Shown here piece by piece: positions 1-11,361 of a stretch of DNA of 64,000 nt (position 1 is the first letter of the stretch; the number at the start of each line of letters is the position of its first letter). The notes under the pieces are model-generated. The model worked only from the letters and a program-made list of their open reading frames with translations, searched no databases and was not told the DNA's origin. The position numbers and the translations under genes were made by a program. The stretch spans positions 372,001 through 436,000 of the forward strand of contig NW_023501059.1 of NCBI RefSeq assembly GCF_014066305.1, read 5' to 3'. This DNA comes from Letharia columbiana. Taxonomy: Eukaryota; Ascomycota; Lecanoromycetes; Lecanorales; Parmeliaceae.

Positions 1-426
1 TGATATTCATCGCCCCAAAGTGAATCGCGCGCTAAGAGCACTCGTGAGGAAGACATCCTCTTCTTCGGCCTTTGTCTCAAAGCCCCAAGACTCACTACCA
101 CACCCTCTTCTAGGTCAAAGACTTGCGTATCGAATGAGCCGGTTATGGCTGCAGACCTGATCTCGTTTGTATTCAACCTTGCGCAAAGCGCGCTCAGGGA
201 ATCATGGTCTTCCATCTTCTGGGACACAGCGTCCACGATCACCACCTGTTTTCGGAAAACACGCTACCAGTGAGCGCAAAAATCCTAATGCAACGTCAAG
301 GTCAGCTCTTGGAAGCTGTCAAAGACAGTGTGAAACTGTGGCCGCTGGTCTTTTGATCATCGAGAGCAGACACAACGTTTCAAACCAGCAGTCAGCTGTG
401 TTGGCCGCACACTAATCGGGCTTTGC
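1..426. other. No recognisable gene
   Basis: Ordinary base composition. Only short open frames without a familiar motif are present. It lies just upstream of the broken membrane-protein gene and could hold its decayed 5' part, but I cannot show that. Confidence 0.4.
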
Positions 427-1147
427 ATGGTGTCCGGAGTGCTCTGTATGTTCATAAACCCCCTCTTCAACAGCCGTCAACCGTGTCTGCATACAGCAGG
501 AAGAACTAATCTGTCCCTAGCTGCGCGTCTCAAAACACTTGAGATAGGTAATTTCAAGCAGCTGAATTCCATCCGGGTCCTAGTACTAGCCATCTACTCC
601 TGCACACTTGCCTTCATCTTCACTGGCGGTCTTCTCATCAACGCCTGGGACTTTACTACCGAAGACCGCCGAGGGTGCCCATCCTGCAAGAAGAAAGAAG
701 AGATGGATGCAAAAGGAGCGACCATTGCCGAACCTACCAAAGAACCAGGACCAGCTCCTGTGAAAGGGCTGTCGCGCTGCCATTGACGTCTGCCTCGTCG
801 GCTACGTCGGTGGCAAGGTCTTCCTGTACCTCTTCCTGGTTGAGCGAGCGCACCAACTCGTGGCCACAAAGCTGCCAAGACTCCGCGACCCTATCTACCT
901 TCTAGGAATCGCTATCGTCCTCTTCGGCTTCGGTGTCCTAGCTGTCTTTGCCTTTGAGACTAGATTGAGTTTCTTGCGCAAACCGTCTTTAGAATCAGCT
1001 TATTTACACCCCTACAAACGCGGCCACAGCCGGCAAGAAACCCAGCGTTTCTCATTTCAGAAAGTCATGCCTATACAGCTTACCCAAGCAGCTATGGCCT
1101 GGCTCCAGGTCATTGGCGGGGTTTTGGTGATCTTCAACGCTCAGTGA
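427..1147 (+). pseudogene. Broken fungal multi-pass membrane protein
   Basis: Two reading frames together give a protein with hydrophobic segments. The first piece (427-786) has a segment beginning VLVLAIYSCTLAFIFTGG. The second (about 779-1147) contains VGGKVFLYLFLVERAH and then YLLGIAIVLFGFGVLAVFAF. The pattern GGKVFLYLFLVERAH followed by a charged loop and another membrane helix is what I know from a large family of uncharacterised fungal multi-transmembrane proteins. The frame changes near 775-785, where the sense frame hits a stop, so the copy cannot make the full protein unless an unusual intron is present. The N-terminal membrane segments expected for the family are not visible upstream. 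The family name is from memory of the pattern; the frame break is seen directly. Confidence 0.5.
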
Positions 1148-1479
1148 GTGATGTTTGCAGGTTCACTGTGGCGAAATATTACTGACTTCACTGCAGAGGA
1201 TTTGTTCGGGCAAGACTCCAACCGAAAATAAAAGGTGTGTCTGTTAATCTTGCGTCAAGTCATACGACGTCTTTCAAGCCTATGACGAAGCCGTTCTCCT
1301 CCTGCGGAAAGACTCACGGCGATATGCCCCAGGCCCATCGTGAACAGGCAATATTCTCCTTCAAGCCCAAGTCTGACGGTAAAAAATGTCGCAGTTATTG
1401 TACCAACAGCGGAACCTCGCCCTTGCTTAGTCGTCGACGACACCGTTGCCTAGCCGAAAGGCTTGCTATTACCACCATC

Positions 1480-1907
1480 ATGCGAACATCCGACGAGATC
1501 AAAGCTCACCTCCACCATGGTGTTCATGAGCTTCGTCAAGTCCAACAACTTTTAGCTACCGTTCCAGATCGCATTCAGACCGTTTTTGATGCGATCCAAG
1601 CATGCAACGCTCGTGCTGACGATATTGACCCTACCATCGATACACTCAATCACTGGAGTCACACACTGATCGAAGAGATGGGTACCCAATACCGCTGTCG
1701 GTCTATTGCTTGTCGAGCGTAAGACGCAGCAATGTAGAGCTGAAAGAGGCTCTACGAGATAAGATTGCCGCTCTCGTCAAACAGGATGCCGAACTCCAAC
1801 GGCAGATCACAGCAGCTGAAGCCTCCCACTTCAAGGATGACAATCACAAAGAACGGGTCAATGCACCTGATCGCAGGATGCATCGTTACCAACAACGTCT
1901 TCGTTGA
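1480..1907 (+). pseudogene. Broken coiled-coil protein fragment
   Basis: The frame from ATG 1480 reads an acidic, heptad-like stretch containing VHELRQVQQLLATVPDRIQ and stops near 1720. A second frame from about 1710 continues with a charged coiled-coil-like stretch containing LKEALRDKIAALVKQDAELQ. Two adjacent coiled-coil stretches in different frames suggest one decayed gene with a frameshift near 1700. I do not recognise the family. The style resembles N-terminal regions of fungal zinc-finger or NACHT-associated proteins, but that is a guess. Confidence 0.35.
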
Positions 1908-2384
1908 CCACTGCGTAGTAAGTCACAACACTGTTGGAATGTCTGAGATCCCGCTGACAAGCACTTTCCAGTCACGGCAAACACCGCCAAGCGCACTATC
2001 AGCTCCGCAAGCAGAACACCTTCATCTTTGGCAATCTCTGCTTTGACCTCAAGACATAGCGTTAAGCGTTGAGCTTTTGGACTGGGGTTCTGAAGCATGG
2101 TTCTCTTCATTCATCGCCCGCAAAGCAGGTATTCAACCCACGAGACGACGGGCTCCCGGGCTATGCGGAGACAAGTGCCACGCCTTTGGATGCGCGCTTC
2201 ACTACATCCGCCCTCAGATCATCATCAGATCCAACATGCCGAGGTCATGCGCAGAGACCTGAAAGCTCTCAACATTTTCGTGTGGCGTTGTGGCGTTGGC
2301 GTTGAAGCCTGTCGCATAGTGCAGCATCTAGCACATCCACGACACAATCATTCTTTTTGCTCCTCAAGAATAGTCAGACATTTA
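1908..2384. other. No recognisable gene
   Basis: Several short open frames overlap on both strands. None has a motif I recognise. It lies between decayed gene fragments and is probably part of the same gene graveyard. Confidence 0.35.
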
Positions 2385-2475
2385 GCCTGGTTCAGGGTCT
2401 TCAGTACGGGCATGGATTAGGAGTGCGTCTGGTGAAGGTGCCTCAGCTGCTGAAAAAGATTGCCGGCCGCAGGCC
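2385..2475 (+). pseudogene. Possible MPDU1-like (PQ-loop) gene fragment
   Basis: A short stretch reads GLGVRLVKVPQLLKKIAGRR. It resembles the first PQ-loop helix of fungal mannose-P-dolichol utilisation (MPDU1-like) proteins, where a glycine-rich start is followed by VK(V/L)PQ(L/I)xKI. Only about 30 residues can be read before the frame runs into sequence resembling an MFS transporter. The match is short, so another PQ-loop protein or chance is possible. Confidence 0.25.
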
Positions 2476-2477
2476 TT

Positions 2478-2653
2478 ATGGTATTAATGAAGCTTCGTAC
2501 GGTGCCCCTCAAGGGTGTTACCAAACCAAGCTAATCTCTGACCAACCCCCGGCTACCATCGCATGGATTGCCCGTCTCTGGACCTTCTTTCGATTTTCTT
2601 TCGACAGTGTCCTGGTGTCCCCTGGAACCAGCGGCCTGACTATCTCGCTGTGA
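2478..2653 (+). pseudogene. MFS (monocarboxylate-type) transporter fragment, copy A, 5' piece
   Basis: The peptide contains PPATIAWIARLWTFFRFSFDS. It is a diverged form of PATIAWIGSFQLFFLFS in the better copy at 3319-3691. In fungal monocarboxylate-like MFS proteins this is the region around membrane helix 2. The peptide ends at a stop at 2653. The rest of this copy probably resumes at about 3128 after an interruption holding the G6PD fragment. Confidence 0.5.
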
Positions 2654-2689
2654 CCCAGCGTGCTGATCCAGCAAGAACAGTTACTACAT

Positions 2690-3147
2690 ACAGTAAGGCT
2701 CGGGGAAGTTATTAAGCAGACCGAGTTGCTGACGATTATCAGGCTTCTCTTCGTCCAGGTGTTTCTGCCGCCGATGTCACGTCTTTCGTGTATGGGTAAG
2801 CAGACCTTGTAGTCAAATCTTTTTAGCCATGGTAGTTGACAACCTCACAACAGCTCAAGCGGAATTGCTATCCCAGAACATGAATACCATGAATCGTCGT
2901 GGAGAAGCCTTTCGGCAAGGGATTGGATAGCTCGCGAGAGCTTCAGAAGGCCTTGAGCCAGATTAGAAAGAGGAGGAGATCTTCCGTATCGATCATTACT
3001 TGGGAAAAGAGATGGTGAAGAACATCATGATTCTCCCATTCGGAAATGAGTCCTTTGATGCTGCCTTGAATCGCAATCACAATGACAACGTTCAGATATC
3101 TTTCGAAGAGCCAATCGGTACCGAAGGCGGAGGAGGCTACTTTGATG
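2690..3147 (+). pseudogene. Glucose-6-phosphate dehydrogenase pseudogene fragment
   Basis: G6PD is the first oxidative enzyme of the pentose phosphate pathway. A piece resembling its ALPPxVF region is followed by a plausible intron (2796-2853, GTAAGC to CAACAG). The next exon reads LKRNCYP, then IVVEKPFGKGLDSSRELQKA, then after a frameshift near 2964 [18 protein letters not shown] and [15 protein letters not shown] with GGYFD. These are the family's most conserved blocks, including the RIDHYLGKE active-site motif. Stops at 2881 and 2890 and the frameshift make it non-functional. It covers only the middle quarter of a roughly 500-residue enzyme. At the 3' end it runs straight into MFS-like sequence. 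The functional gene must lie elsewhere in the genome. Confidence 0.85.
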
Positions 3148-3230
3148 TAAGAGGCCCCACCACCTGTACTTCAACGGAGGCTGCTTCTTGAGATGTTTCT
3201 CGATCTTGGCCACTAGCTGGTGTTAGGCTC
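3128..3230 (+). pseudogene. MFS transporter fragment, copy A, 3' piece
   Basis: At nucleotide level this stretch aligns with 3465-3545 of the better MFS copy. Shared stretches include TTCAACGGAGGCTG and CACTAGCTGGTG. The coding meaning (FNGGCFL, then SILxTSWC) is broken by stops. It abuts the end of the G6PD fragment, so the junction is chimeric. Confidence 0.5.
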
Positions 3231-3318
3231 CTGCTTATGATGGCTGTGTATACGTCTAAGCCGATTCCGGGACTGACTGAATGCAGTAGAGAGTTCGGCG
3301 AGCTATCTGGGAAAGGTT

Positions 3319-3691
3319 AACATAAATCCAGCATACGGCGCCTTCCAGGCCTACTATGAGGCCGTTCTCCTCCCTACCGAATCGCCAGCTACAATTGCCT
3401 GGATCGGGAGCTTTCAGCTCTTCTTTCTATTTTCTATGAGTATCATGGTTAGCCCACTCATTGACAAAGGCTACTTCCGTCTCGGCTTCAACGGAGGCTG
3501 TTTTCTGATGTTGGTATCGATTTTGAGCACTAGCTGGTGCCATAAGTTCTGGGAACTGTTATTTGTTCAAGTGATCTTGACGGGCATCGGCATGGGCATG
3601 GCCTTTGGGAGTGGGATCCTGGTCCTGCAGTCCTACTTCACCAGTCACTTGGGCATCGCAGCTGGTCTTACATCTGCAGGTGGATCTGTCG
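3319..3691 (+). pseudogene. MFS monocarboxylate-type transporter fragment, copy B
   Basis: An open stretch reads from NPAYGAFQAYYEAVLLP through ATIAWIGSFQLFFLFS and GMGMAFGSGILVLQSY to a donor-like GTACGT at 3692. This matches the first four or so membrane helices of fungal monocarboxylate-transporter-like MFS proteins (Mch/MCT type), which normally have twelve. No continuation is visible after the presumed intron; from 3700 on only non-coding sequence is seen. There is also no N-terminal start region. It is therefore a truncated copy, a partial duplicate of copy A just upstream. Confidence 0.7.
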
Positions 3692-3699
3692 GTACGTGA

Positions 3700-4834
3700 T
3701 CTGTTCTTTTTGGCCACAATACTATTCAACTTATAATCATCAGCAGATGAAGAGGGGTCAAGACTTCAGCTGTCCACTGGGGGGGTGGGGGTGGTTATCA
3801 GGAGCAGCACGCCATTGAGTTCAAGGCCAAAGAAAATTCTGGTACATTTATAGAATAGACGATAAAACAAGAATGCAATCAAGCTCGAGAAAATTCTTCT
3901 TTATTCCATGACATTCTTTTTGAAACACAAGATATTCCAGGAGAACCTCCGGCACTCCCTCAAAGTATACCTCACATATCTTCGGAGCTCTCATGGTCAG
4001 AGATATCTGAGGCCAGTCGCAACCCACTCGAAGCTCTACTGAGATGACATGTCCTTTGCAGTGAATCAGATAAGGAGAATCCATTGCACCAACCATTTCA
4101 AGTCTTTACGTTCACATATTGATACTGGATAGACTGCTGAGGTTTGTGAAAGTCAAGACGCGACGGCGGGACCTCGGCTAGTCTAACGATTCTGGGCTAG
4201 GCCTCCGCCGCTTCAACTTTGTAGATATCTCACTACATGAAGTACGTAGTATCACCACGTGACTTTGTAAATCTAAACGCGATCTCCTAGAAATGCAAGC
4301 CAAAGCCCTAATCCTGTTTGCGTCTCCACCAAACAAAGCATCCCAGGTATATAAGCAACCTCTTAGGAGACGTATGCAATGCACCAAGCTCAGATCTGGA
4401 TGTGAATGCAGTCTCTAGTGACAGTCTGTAAATGCACCAAGGCCTAAGTAGCTTGACTGATGAAGCTGGGGAATGAATGGAGAGCCAGTCTGACTGACGG
4501 TAGAGTCTGTGAATGAATAGGTACCGTGAACGCTTAGCCAATGAATAAGTGCGTCGATGAATGAACTGCGTGAGAAGTCGAATTCGATTTATTATGATGT
4601 CTGCCGGATGAATGGAGAACATCACACTTCGTCCGACGATGAAGTCTGGGAATGAATGGAGAAAGTGACTCCCACGACGACGGTGAAGGCAGAGGATCGG
4701 CAGGATCGGCAGCATCCACGGGTATTTAAACCCTCTCTATCTCCCACCTTCTCCCTACTTTTTCATCTCTCATGCAGAAACTTCCTTTGCCTATACATAT
4801 ATACTACATTTTTGCTTGGCTTCTATCCTTTTGT
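3700..4834. other. No gene; GAATGAATGGA-rich imperfect repeats
   Basis: No family is recognisable. Between about 4400 and 4680 the words GAATGAATGGAGA and TGAATGAA recur every 40-90 bases in an irregular pattern, separated by TCTG-rich spacers. A G-run lies at 3778-3790. There is no sign of a functional gene. Confidence 0.4.
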
Positions 4835-4985
4835 GATATATACAAGTGTGGCGTCTACCGCTTTGTGGTATACACAAGCGTGGCTTCTACTCCTTTATGG
4901 TATACACAAGCTTGGCCTCTACTCCTCTACGTTATCACCAAGGTTGGACTCTATCACTGCCTGGTATGCACAGTCATGTTAAAGG
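4835..4985 (+). repeat. 32-33 bp tandem repeat, about four copies
   Basis: The unit GTATACACAAGCGTGGC plus TTCTACTCCTTT and two to four more bases recurs with few changes at about 4838, 4871, 4903 and 4935. A fifth partial start (GTATGCACAG) lies at 4965. The period is 32-33 bp, so a reading frame would not be kept over several units. The short open frames across it are therefore unlikely to be genes. Confidence 0.75.
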
Positions 4986-7704
4986 GCCTAATTCATGTTG
5001 AGGATTGGCAAACATTTTGAGGTTTATGCCCGGTGATGCTACTTCCTCTGACTCTACAAACTTGCATTTGTGGCGTATCATGCGGGTGTTACCTGCCAGA
5101 CCACTCGACTTGGACTAGCTTAGCTAAACTACGTATGCCACATCGTTCAATTACTTTGAGGTGAAAATGCTGTGAGAATCCTGTATTCTGGTCTCCACTT
5201 GGGTTTAGTCCCCGAAATCTTAACTATCTTTAAAGGCAAAGCGTTCTGAAACCTACTCGCAGGAGGGGTGATTTCAATGGCGGAAACTTGTGGCAGCAAG
5301 CCCGCGATGCAATTTACAATACCCGGAAATGAAAATTTCAACAGCTTCAAGAACTGCCTTTCTTCCACGCAACTCTTCCCTGCATCTGCTCCACACCAGC
5401 TTGGCATCCACAGTTTCATGTCAGTATTTTGGTTACACAAAACTAGAGCTCAGGAGTACATTTGACGATCAAACACACAGCCTCCTTGCTGTGCCTTGAC
5501 AATTACCACTACAACTGCACAAGCCAACAGTTTGATCATCCAGTATGCTTATCTACCTTGTTCACGGTTTCCGCTAGCAGCGTAACCAAGGTCATCCTCC
5601 TTCAGACAAGACTGCCCACAACACGTATGAAGCGCAAGATGCGATCCAAGTCTGGCACAGTCGTGAAACATCGCTGCCAGGGCTCATGGGTCCTTCGCAT
5701 CTCACTGAACCAGAGCTTAGCGGTGAAACGGAGTTCCAAGAGACAGTGAACTTTCGGTCTACCGTGACCCCAACTTAGACAGCATACGGCAACGCTCCTA
5801 GCCCATACGCGTTTCGGAAGAACATCAACAATTCTTGGTGTGCTCACCTCAACGTCTACAAGTTCTATCGAGGCAGCTCTACAACCTGGTTTCGTGAAGT
5901 TTGATGCTCCATGGCCACAACCGCAGTACCTAAGGGTTTCTACGGATTCAACCTCGAAAATTTTCAAGTTTGGTTGATGCAGATCTGCAGCTGAGGTTGC
6001 TGGAAGCTTCATGCTCCATCACCTCGACCACAATATCCAAGATCAATTTTCCATCGACTAACAAATTAGCAAACGTATCCTGTCACAGATTTGTCAATAC
6101 AGAGGTCATACGCCGGCGGCTCACTGAACGATCAAGCCTAGAAAGAGGGTACGACGCGTCACAAACTACATGGAGCATCCGGCTACTGATACGCGTGGGA
6201 GAATTTACACAGCCTGAAGTCGAAGGTGTGACTCGGTTCTACTGTTGGAAGCCATGAAAAAGAAGCATGTGCTCGGATTTCTGCTATGAGCAGTGTTGGC
6301 TTGGGACATTCGCACTGTTAAGGATCCAGGAGATGATAGAAGGAACGCTATCATCAGGCAACATGAGTTCCGGTAAGATACCACCGGCTTTATGCAGCGT
6401 CAAGAGATTACTTCTCCAACTAACATGAGCTCAGTGACCACCGCCTCCACTGGCAAGCGCGCCTCTCATCTAGAAGTACCCTCAACCGCCATTATTTCGG
6501 GTAATCCAGCCTCCACGTACCTTCACAACATTGAGAAACACCCATCGCTAACGCAAAGTTAGACAACCAAACCTCCACCACCGACACCACCGACACCACT
6601 TCTCAAGTATATACCCCTTCAACACCACAAAGTCAAGCAGCCAACCCTCCGTTGCAACTCGTCAGGCAAGTATCATCGGTCAACACCAGGAGTTAATTTG
6701 GTTCATGGTCTTTTCATCAGACTCTCACCCTCAATATATACATACCCTACTATATCTAAACCCCTCCATACGCCATCAGCAGTCGGTCCAGAGCCACCAT
6801 CTCATTGCATAGAAGGACACCTTCGACCTCTTGGTCTTCACACTGAAGCCAATGAACCCACCAAACAAGCACATCTCGGCTTCACTCAGTCCGGTAAATC
6901 TCAAACCAAGGGTCCGTCACCGCAGAGATGAGCCCAGTCAGTGGGCCTTTGCCCACCTACCTGCTGCCCCACGGTGGCAGATTTCCTCAGCAGAACACCA
7001 TCGACATCGAACTGGGCCTCATCAACCCAGCCAGCTACGCAAACGAGAATACCCCAACGTCCGAAGGCATTACGACCAGCCCTAGTTGTCTTCTTACCAT
7101 TCCTCTCGAGTCGAAACCCAAAATCTACGGTTGCCTACTCACAAATCCCATCAGAAATAGTTTGCATGAGGACCACATCATACCCAAGAGCCCAAAAGTA
7201 CGTCTGCATAGGTCTCATCGATCATACGCCTAAGGAAGTCGAGCTGTGGGTCCACGGGATCGATCGATGGAGCAGGAGGTATCTTTCTTGGGAGCTAAGG
7301 AAAGGATGTTCTGAGTATTTCAGCATGAGCTGTGGCTTGAGGTATTCGCGCAGACCCCGACATCCTCTTTCGCCAACGGATTTGCGAACAAAAGGAAGCC
7401 CATCATCTATTTGACGCATCGTCACCAAGAACATCAGTACAAGGAGGAAGACAAGGACATCCAAACCTCACGGTTTTTGATCGAAGCTTCGTGGGAAAAG
7501 TCTCCTGCAACGAGGTCGGCCCAGGACTGGACAAGAACATCCAGTAGATCATGCTACTGACTAGGTATGTCACTACGCCTAACAACTCCAGACACTCTCG
7601 CAGATGCCGATATTTTCTTCTGGAAATGGATGAGCGGCCCCTCACATCACGCTTTGATTTGGACATAGCTCGTTCATGCAAAGAGACGGCCAAAAAGTGC
7701 GCCC
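4986..7704. other. No recognisable gene
   Basis: Normal composition with many stops in all frames. Open frames reach about 157 codons (6941-7414) but lack recognisable motifs, and they have the low-complexity Ser/Pro/Thr composition of non-coding fungal DNA. Pyrimidine-rich stretches near 6580-6800 carry CACCACCGACACCACC-type repeats. Confidence 0.4.
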
Positions 7705-9120
7705 TAGCGAAGCTCAAGCTTGAACAAACCGAGGCTACCAGAGCAGTGTCGATATCTCAGCACCAACAACTTTCCACGCCGGAGTGCCCGACAAAGGGCA
7801 AAGTAACCTGGCAAAGCTCAAGGTTGATTACAAACCGAGGCTATCAAAGCAGTGATAAACACCGCAGCGATAACAAATCTATACGCCGGACTGTCCGAGA
7901 GAGGGCAAATTACCTTGACTAACCTCAAGCTTGAACACACGAAGTCTACCAGAGCGGTGCTAGATATCTCAACGGCAACAAGTTTTCACGCCAGACTGCC
8001 CGACAAAGGGCAAAGTACCCTGACGAAACTTAAGCTTGAACACATCGAGGGCTACCAGGGCAGCGGTAGATCACTCGGCAACAAAACCTCCACGCAGGAC
8101 TGTTCGACAAAGGGCAAAGTACCCTGACGAAACTTAAGCTTGAACACATCGAGGGCTACCAGGGCAGCGGTAGATCACTCGGCAACAAAACCTCCACGCC
8201 GGACTGTTCGACAAAGAGCAAAGTACCCTAACGAAGCTTAAACACAGAGGTTACCAGAGCAGTGGTAGATCAGTCCCTTAACAGCAACAAAACCTCCACG
8301 CCAGACTGCCCGAGAAAGGGCAAAGTACTCTCAAGAAGCTTAGGCTCAGACACACAGAGGTTATCGGAATAGTGGTGGAAACCTCAAGGACAACAAAATC
8401 TTCACGTCGGACGGCTTGATAAGGGTACTGGTGAAGCTCAAGCTCAAACACACTAAAATTACCAGGGCAATGGTAGATCACTCAGCAAAAGAACCGCCAC
8501 GCCGAAATGTTCGACAAAGAACAAAGTACCCTGACGAATCTCAAGCACCTTGAAAGCGACCAGAGCAATAATAGATCACTCAGCAAAAAAACCGCCATGG
8601 TGGACTACTTGATGAAAGGCAAACTACCCTGATGAAGCTCAACCTTGATCACACGCCGAGCCTACCAGAGTAGTAGTAGATCCTTCAACGGCAAAAAAAC
8701 TCGACTATTCGAAAAAGGGCAGAGTACACTGCGAACCTCAAGCTCAAACACATTGAGAGCTACCAGAGCAGTGGTAAATGGATACCTCAGCAGCAACAAA
8801 ACCTCCACGCCGGACTGGTGAAGTGCTCGAAGCTCACAGCTACCGACGACATCCTGACCGCTATTGCCGAAGACCACTGGCCAGGTCCGACTGGCTGCAA
8901 TCAGTAAGAGAATGGTTAAAATGTCACGAACAGAGGTGTGTCCAATCATAGATCTCTCAGCAGCAACAAACCCCACGCCGGACTGCCGGACAAAAGGCAA
9001 AGGACCCAAAGCTTACAGCTACTGACGATATCCTGACCACTATTGCCGAACACAGCTGGGCAAGTCTCACCAGCTCTGATCGGTACGAGAACGGGCCAAA
9101 ACTCACGAAAAGGAGGATTT
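7705..9120 (+). repeat. Minisatellite, ~103 bp unit, about 11 copies plus derivative
   Basis: A unit of about 100-105 bp begins AAGCTCAAGCTTGAACAC and continues with CTACCAGAGCAGTGGTAGAT, then CCTCCACGCCGGACTG and CGACAAAGGGCAAAGTACC. It recurs at about 7707, 7811, 7919, 8024, 8129, 8232, 8334, 8434, 8536, 8633 and 8736. The two units at 8024 and 8129 are nearly identical, so the array expanded recently. Distal units are more diverged. From about 8805 to 9120 a larger block, TACCGACGACATCCTGACC and its downstream sequence, is itself duplicated. Unit length varies and does not keep a frame, so a repeat protein is unlikely. Confidence 0.85.
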
Positions 9121-11010
9121 CATAGGAGGCATGAATTCTGAAACTCCGAGTCGCACAGTGCAATCGGCCGGCAAATAGGCGTTGGATCTCGGACTTCCTA
9201 CGCTCATCATGGGCTTCACTCCGAAAAACCACACTCTCTACGAATGGCGATGCGACATTCGAGCCTTCAACAGCCTTGTCAGTGTAGACTTGTCAATGTT
9301 CTACCGGTTGATACCGCTTCGACCGACTCAAATTTGGCCTCCTAGTCTGCCGGAAAGCCTGTCGCAAGCAATCAATGAGAATTGAACCTTCTGAGATTCT
9401 CTACACTCTTGACTTCATCGCCAACCCGACAATTCTCTTAAAAATGTCTAGGGAAGAAAAATGTGAGAGATTCTCCGACCGAGTCTTGCAGGCGGACGAA
9501 GTATTAGTGTGTGTCTGAGCCTGTTGCGCCGCTCAAGTATTGACCCATGGTTCGATCGTCAATGATGTACCTACTACAACGGGACCGCCCTTCAGAGGAG
9601 CCCTTTTACGCACCGGCTGACTTTCCGTCGTGAAGTCAATTTCCCATCTGACACCAAGTGGAGGAGCTCGGTGCTTGTTCAACGGGTTAGATTCTTACCA
9701 GAATGGAGCCTTTCGTAAACCGAAAGCCTCATGAAGAACTGTCCCCCCCCCCGATCTATACGCCGCAGAAAGATGATGCTCGGGTCCTGCCTGAGCCGTG
9801 AGCGTTTCTGCAGTCATTTTGACCCGTGTTCGTTCACAAAGCTCAAGGAGTTCCTTGTCCCACGTATGACTGACACTCCCTCTGCTGCCTGGGAGAATAC
9901 ATTCCAAGAATATTGAATCGGAGACCGACCCAATACATTCGGAAGCCAGGACTTGGGAGCTTGCATCTACTGGCGCAAACGAAAACCGAAGCACAGTTAG
10001 GAAGTTGATAGACACCGGTTTTCATGGAGGAGTTCTGTGCCACTTTGGCGTGTCAGCAAAGTCCTTGCCTCATCTGGTTTGCTGAATCTTAGCTCCTAGC
10101 ATCTACGCTCGATTGGGCGAAGGGGGTTTGGTCAATGGTCAGTGGTGGCCACTGCGGATGTGCGCGAAGTGGGATGGTGCTCATGGGGGATTAGAGGCGG
10201 GATATGGATGGGATATGGACTTGGCTAGCACTGGAGGCCACTCATTGAGGTGCAGTCGGAGGAGAGGTTTCTGGGTGAAGTACAGTATCGACTGTTCTAG
10301 GAGCGCTGCGGTATTGAGGACGTACGTTAGTACTCTGGGTTTCTTCAGAGATAGCACTGATGGAGATATAAGGAAGGAGATAGTTGTTGAACGAAGACAC
10401 TTTTTAATCATACAAAGTTCCCTCTATCTGCCCCGTTCCCCAAGAACATAAAAGCTCCTGCCTCCTGCTAGCCCACCACATCTCCCCTTTCCCCCTTCAA
10501 ACCACCAAATCCCAACTCCGCCCACGCACCTGCCCTCGTGAACCTCCTCATCTCACGCTAGATCCCCTCGTTGCGCCAAAAAGCCCTTGTAGCCGGAAGA
10601 CCGAGATACGCCACGTTGGCAACGCAAGGGAACTCGCGGTCCTCTTCATCTTCCCCGCCCTAGACGCCTCAAGGTGTAGGTACATGCTCCGAGGCAGGCA
10701 CGTGAACAGCCACCGAATCGTGCCGGTATGGTACCACCGATGGCCTTGCAGAGGCGAGAGGCGACGAATTGGGTCGAGCTTGGAAGTCAGCCTTCTGACA
10801 CCCGATGGCGTGAAGGGCTGTTTCGAGGACGCCGAAGAGAAAGATGTCGTGGTATGTGGCGATGAAGCCGGAGAGCTGGGGGGGATCGGAAAGTTGGAAC
10901 TGAGGACATCGATGAGCCAGAGATATGTAGCGTAGAGGAGGTTGAGGGCTGGAAACCTAGAGCTGTTGCTGAGGATGTCACGTTCGCTGGCGCGAGAAGT
11001 CCGTGCCGTG
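9121..11010. other. No recognisable gene
   Basis: Normal composition. The longest open frames (9695-10015 minus, 10113-10451 plus) show no motif I can name. A C-run lies at about 9746. Possibly further decayed genes, but nothing can be supported. Confidence 0.35.
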
Positions 11011-11361
11011 CTATTTTATTTCCACAGGAAGTACCAACTCAATTTCGCAGTTATTCTCCATGAAGTAGTAATTCCTCTCTCGTTTCCAAGCCTTTCGTAA
11101 AGCCTCCCAGAAGATAGTCCAATCCTCTGGTTTGTCTTTCCTCAAGAGCTGCGCTCCGTTCTTTCAAAGAAATGTAGCTTTTATTGTGGTCGTAGTCTCC
11201 GCTGCCTGACCATGATTGTTGCAATCATCAAGGAGTGATTCGAAGAGGTCTGAAATACTCCAACGCTCTTTGAGGTAGACGTAGAAAGGGGCATGATTCG
11301 ATCGTTTGTTTGCAGAGACAACCAATATATTCTGAAGAGGAATTTCGGAGGTTGTTTCCAT
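11011..11361 (-). pseudogene. Hypothetical fungal protein, one in-frame stop
   Basis: Read on the minus strand, an open stretch from ATG 11361 ends at a TGA near 11164. The same frame then continues with KNGAQLLRKDKPEDWTIFW, EALRKAWKRERNYYFMENN and CEIELVLPVEIK to a TAG at 11011. A charged block with DW(x)xF(x)xALRKAW and then CEIEV recalls the C-terminal part of a common family of uncharacterised fungal proteins, but I cannot name it. The stop (CTTTGAAAG context) could be an Arg codon changed by a C-to-T mutation, as RIP would make. Upstream frames as far as about 11700 may hold the decayed 5' part. Function unknown. Confidence 0.45.

Noticed and set aside
7705..9120. CRISPR-like array
   Set aside because: Units are ~103 bp contiguous repeats without unique spacers, and the genome is eukaryotic.
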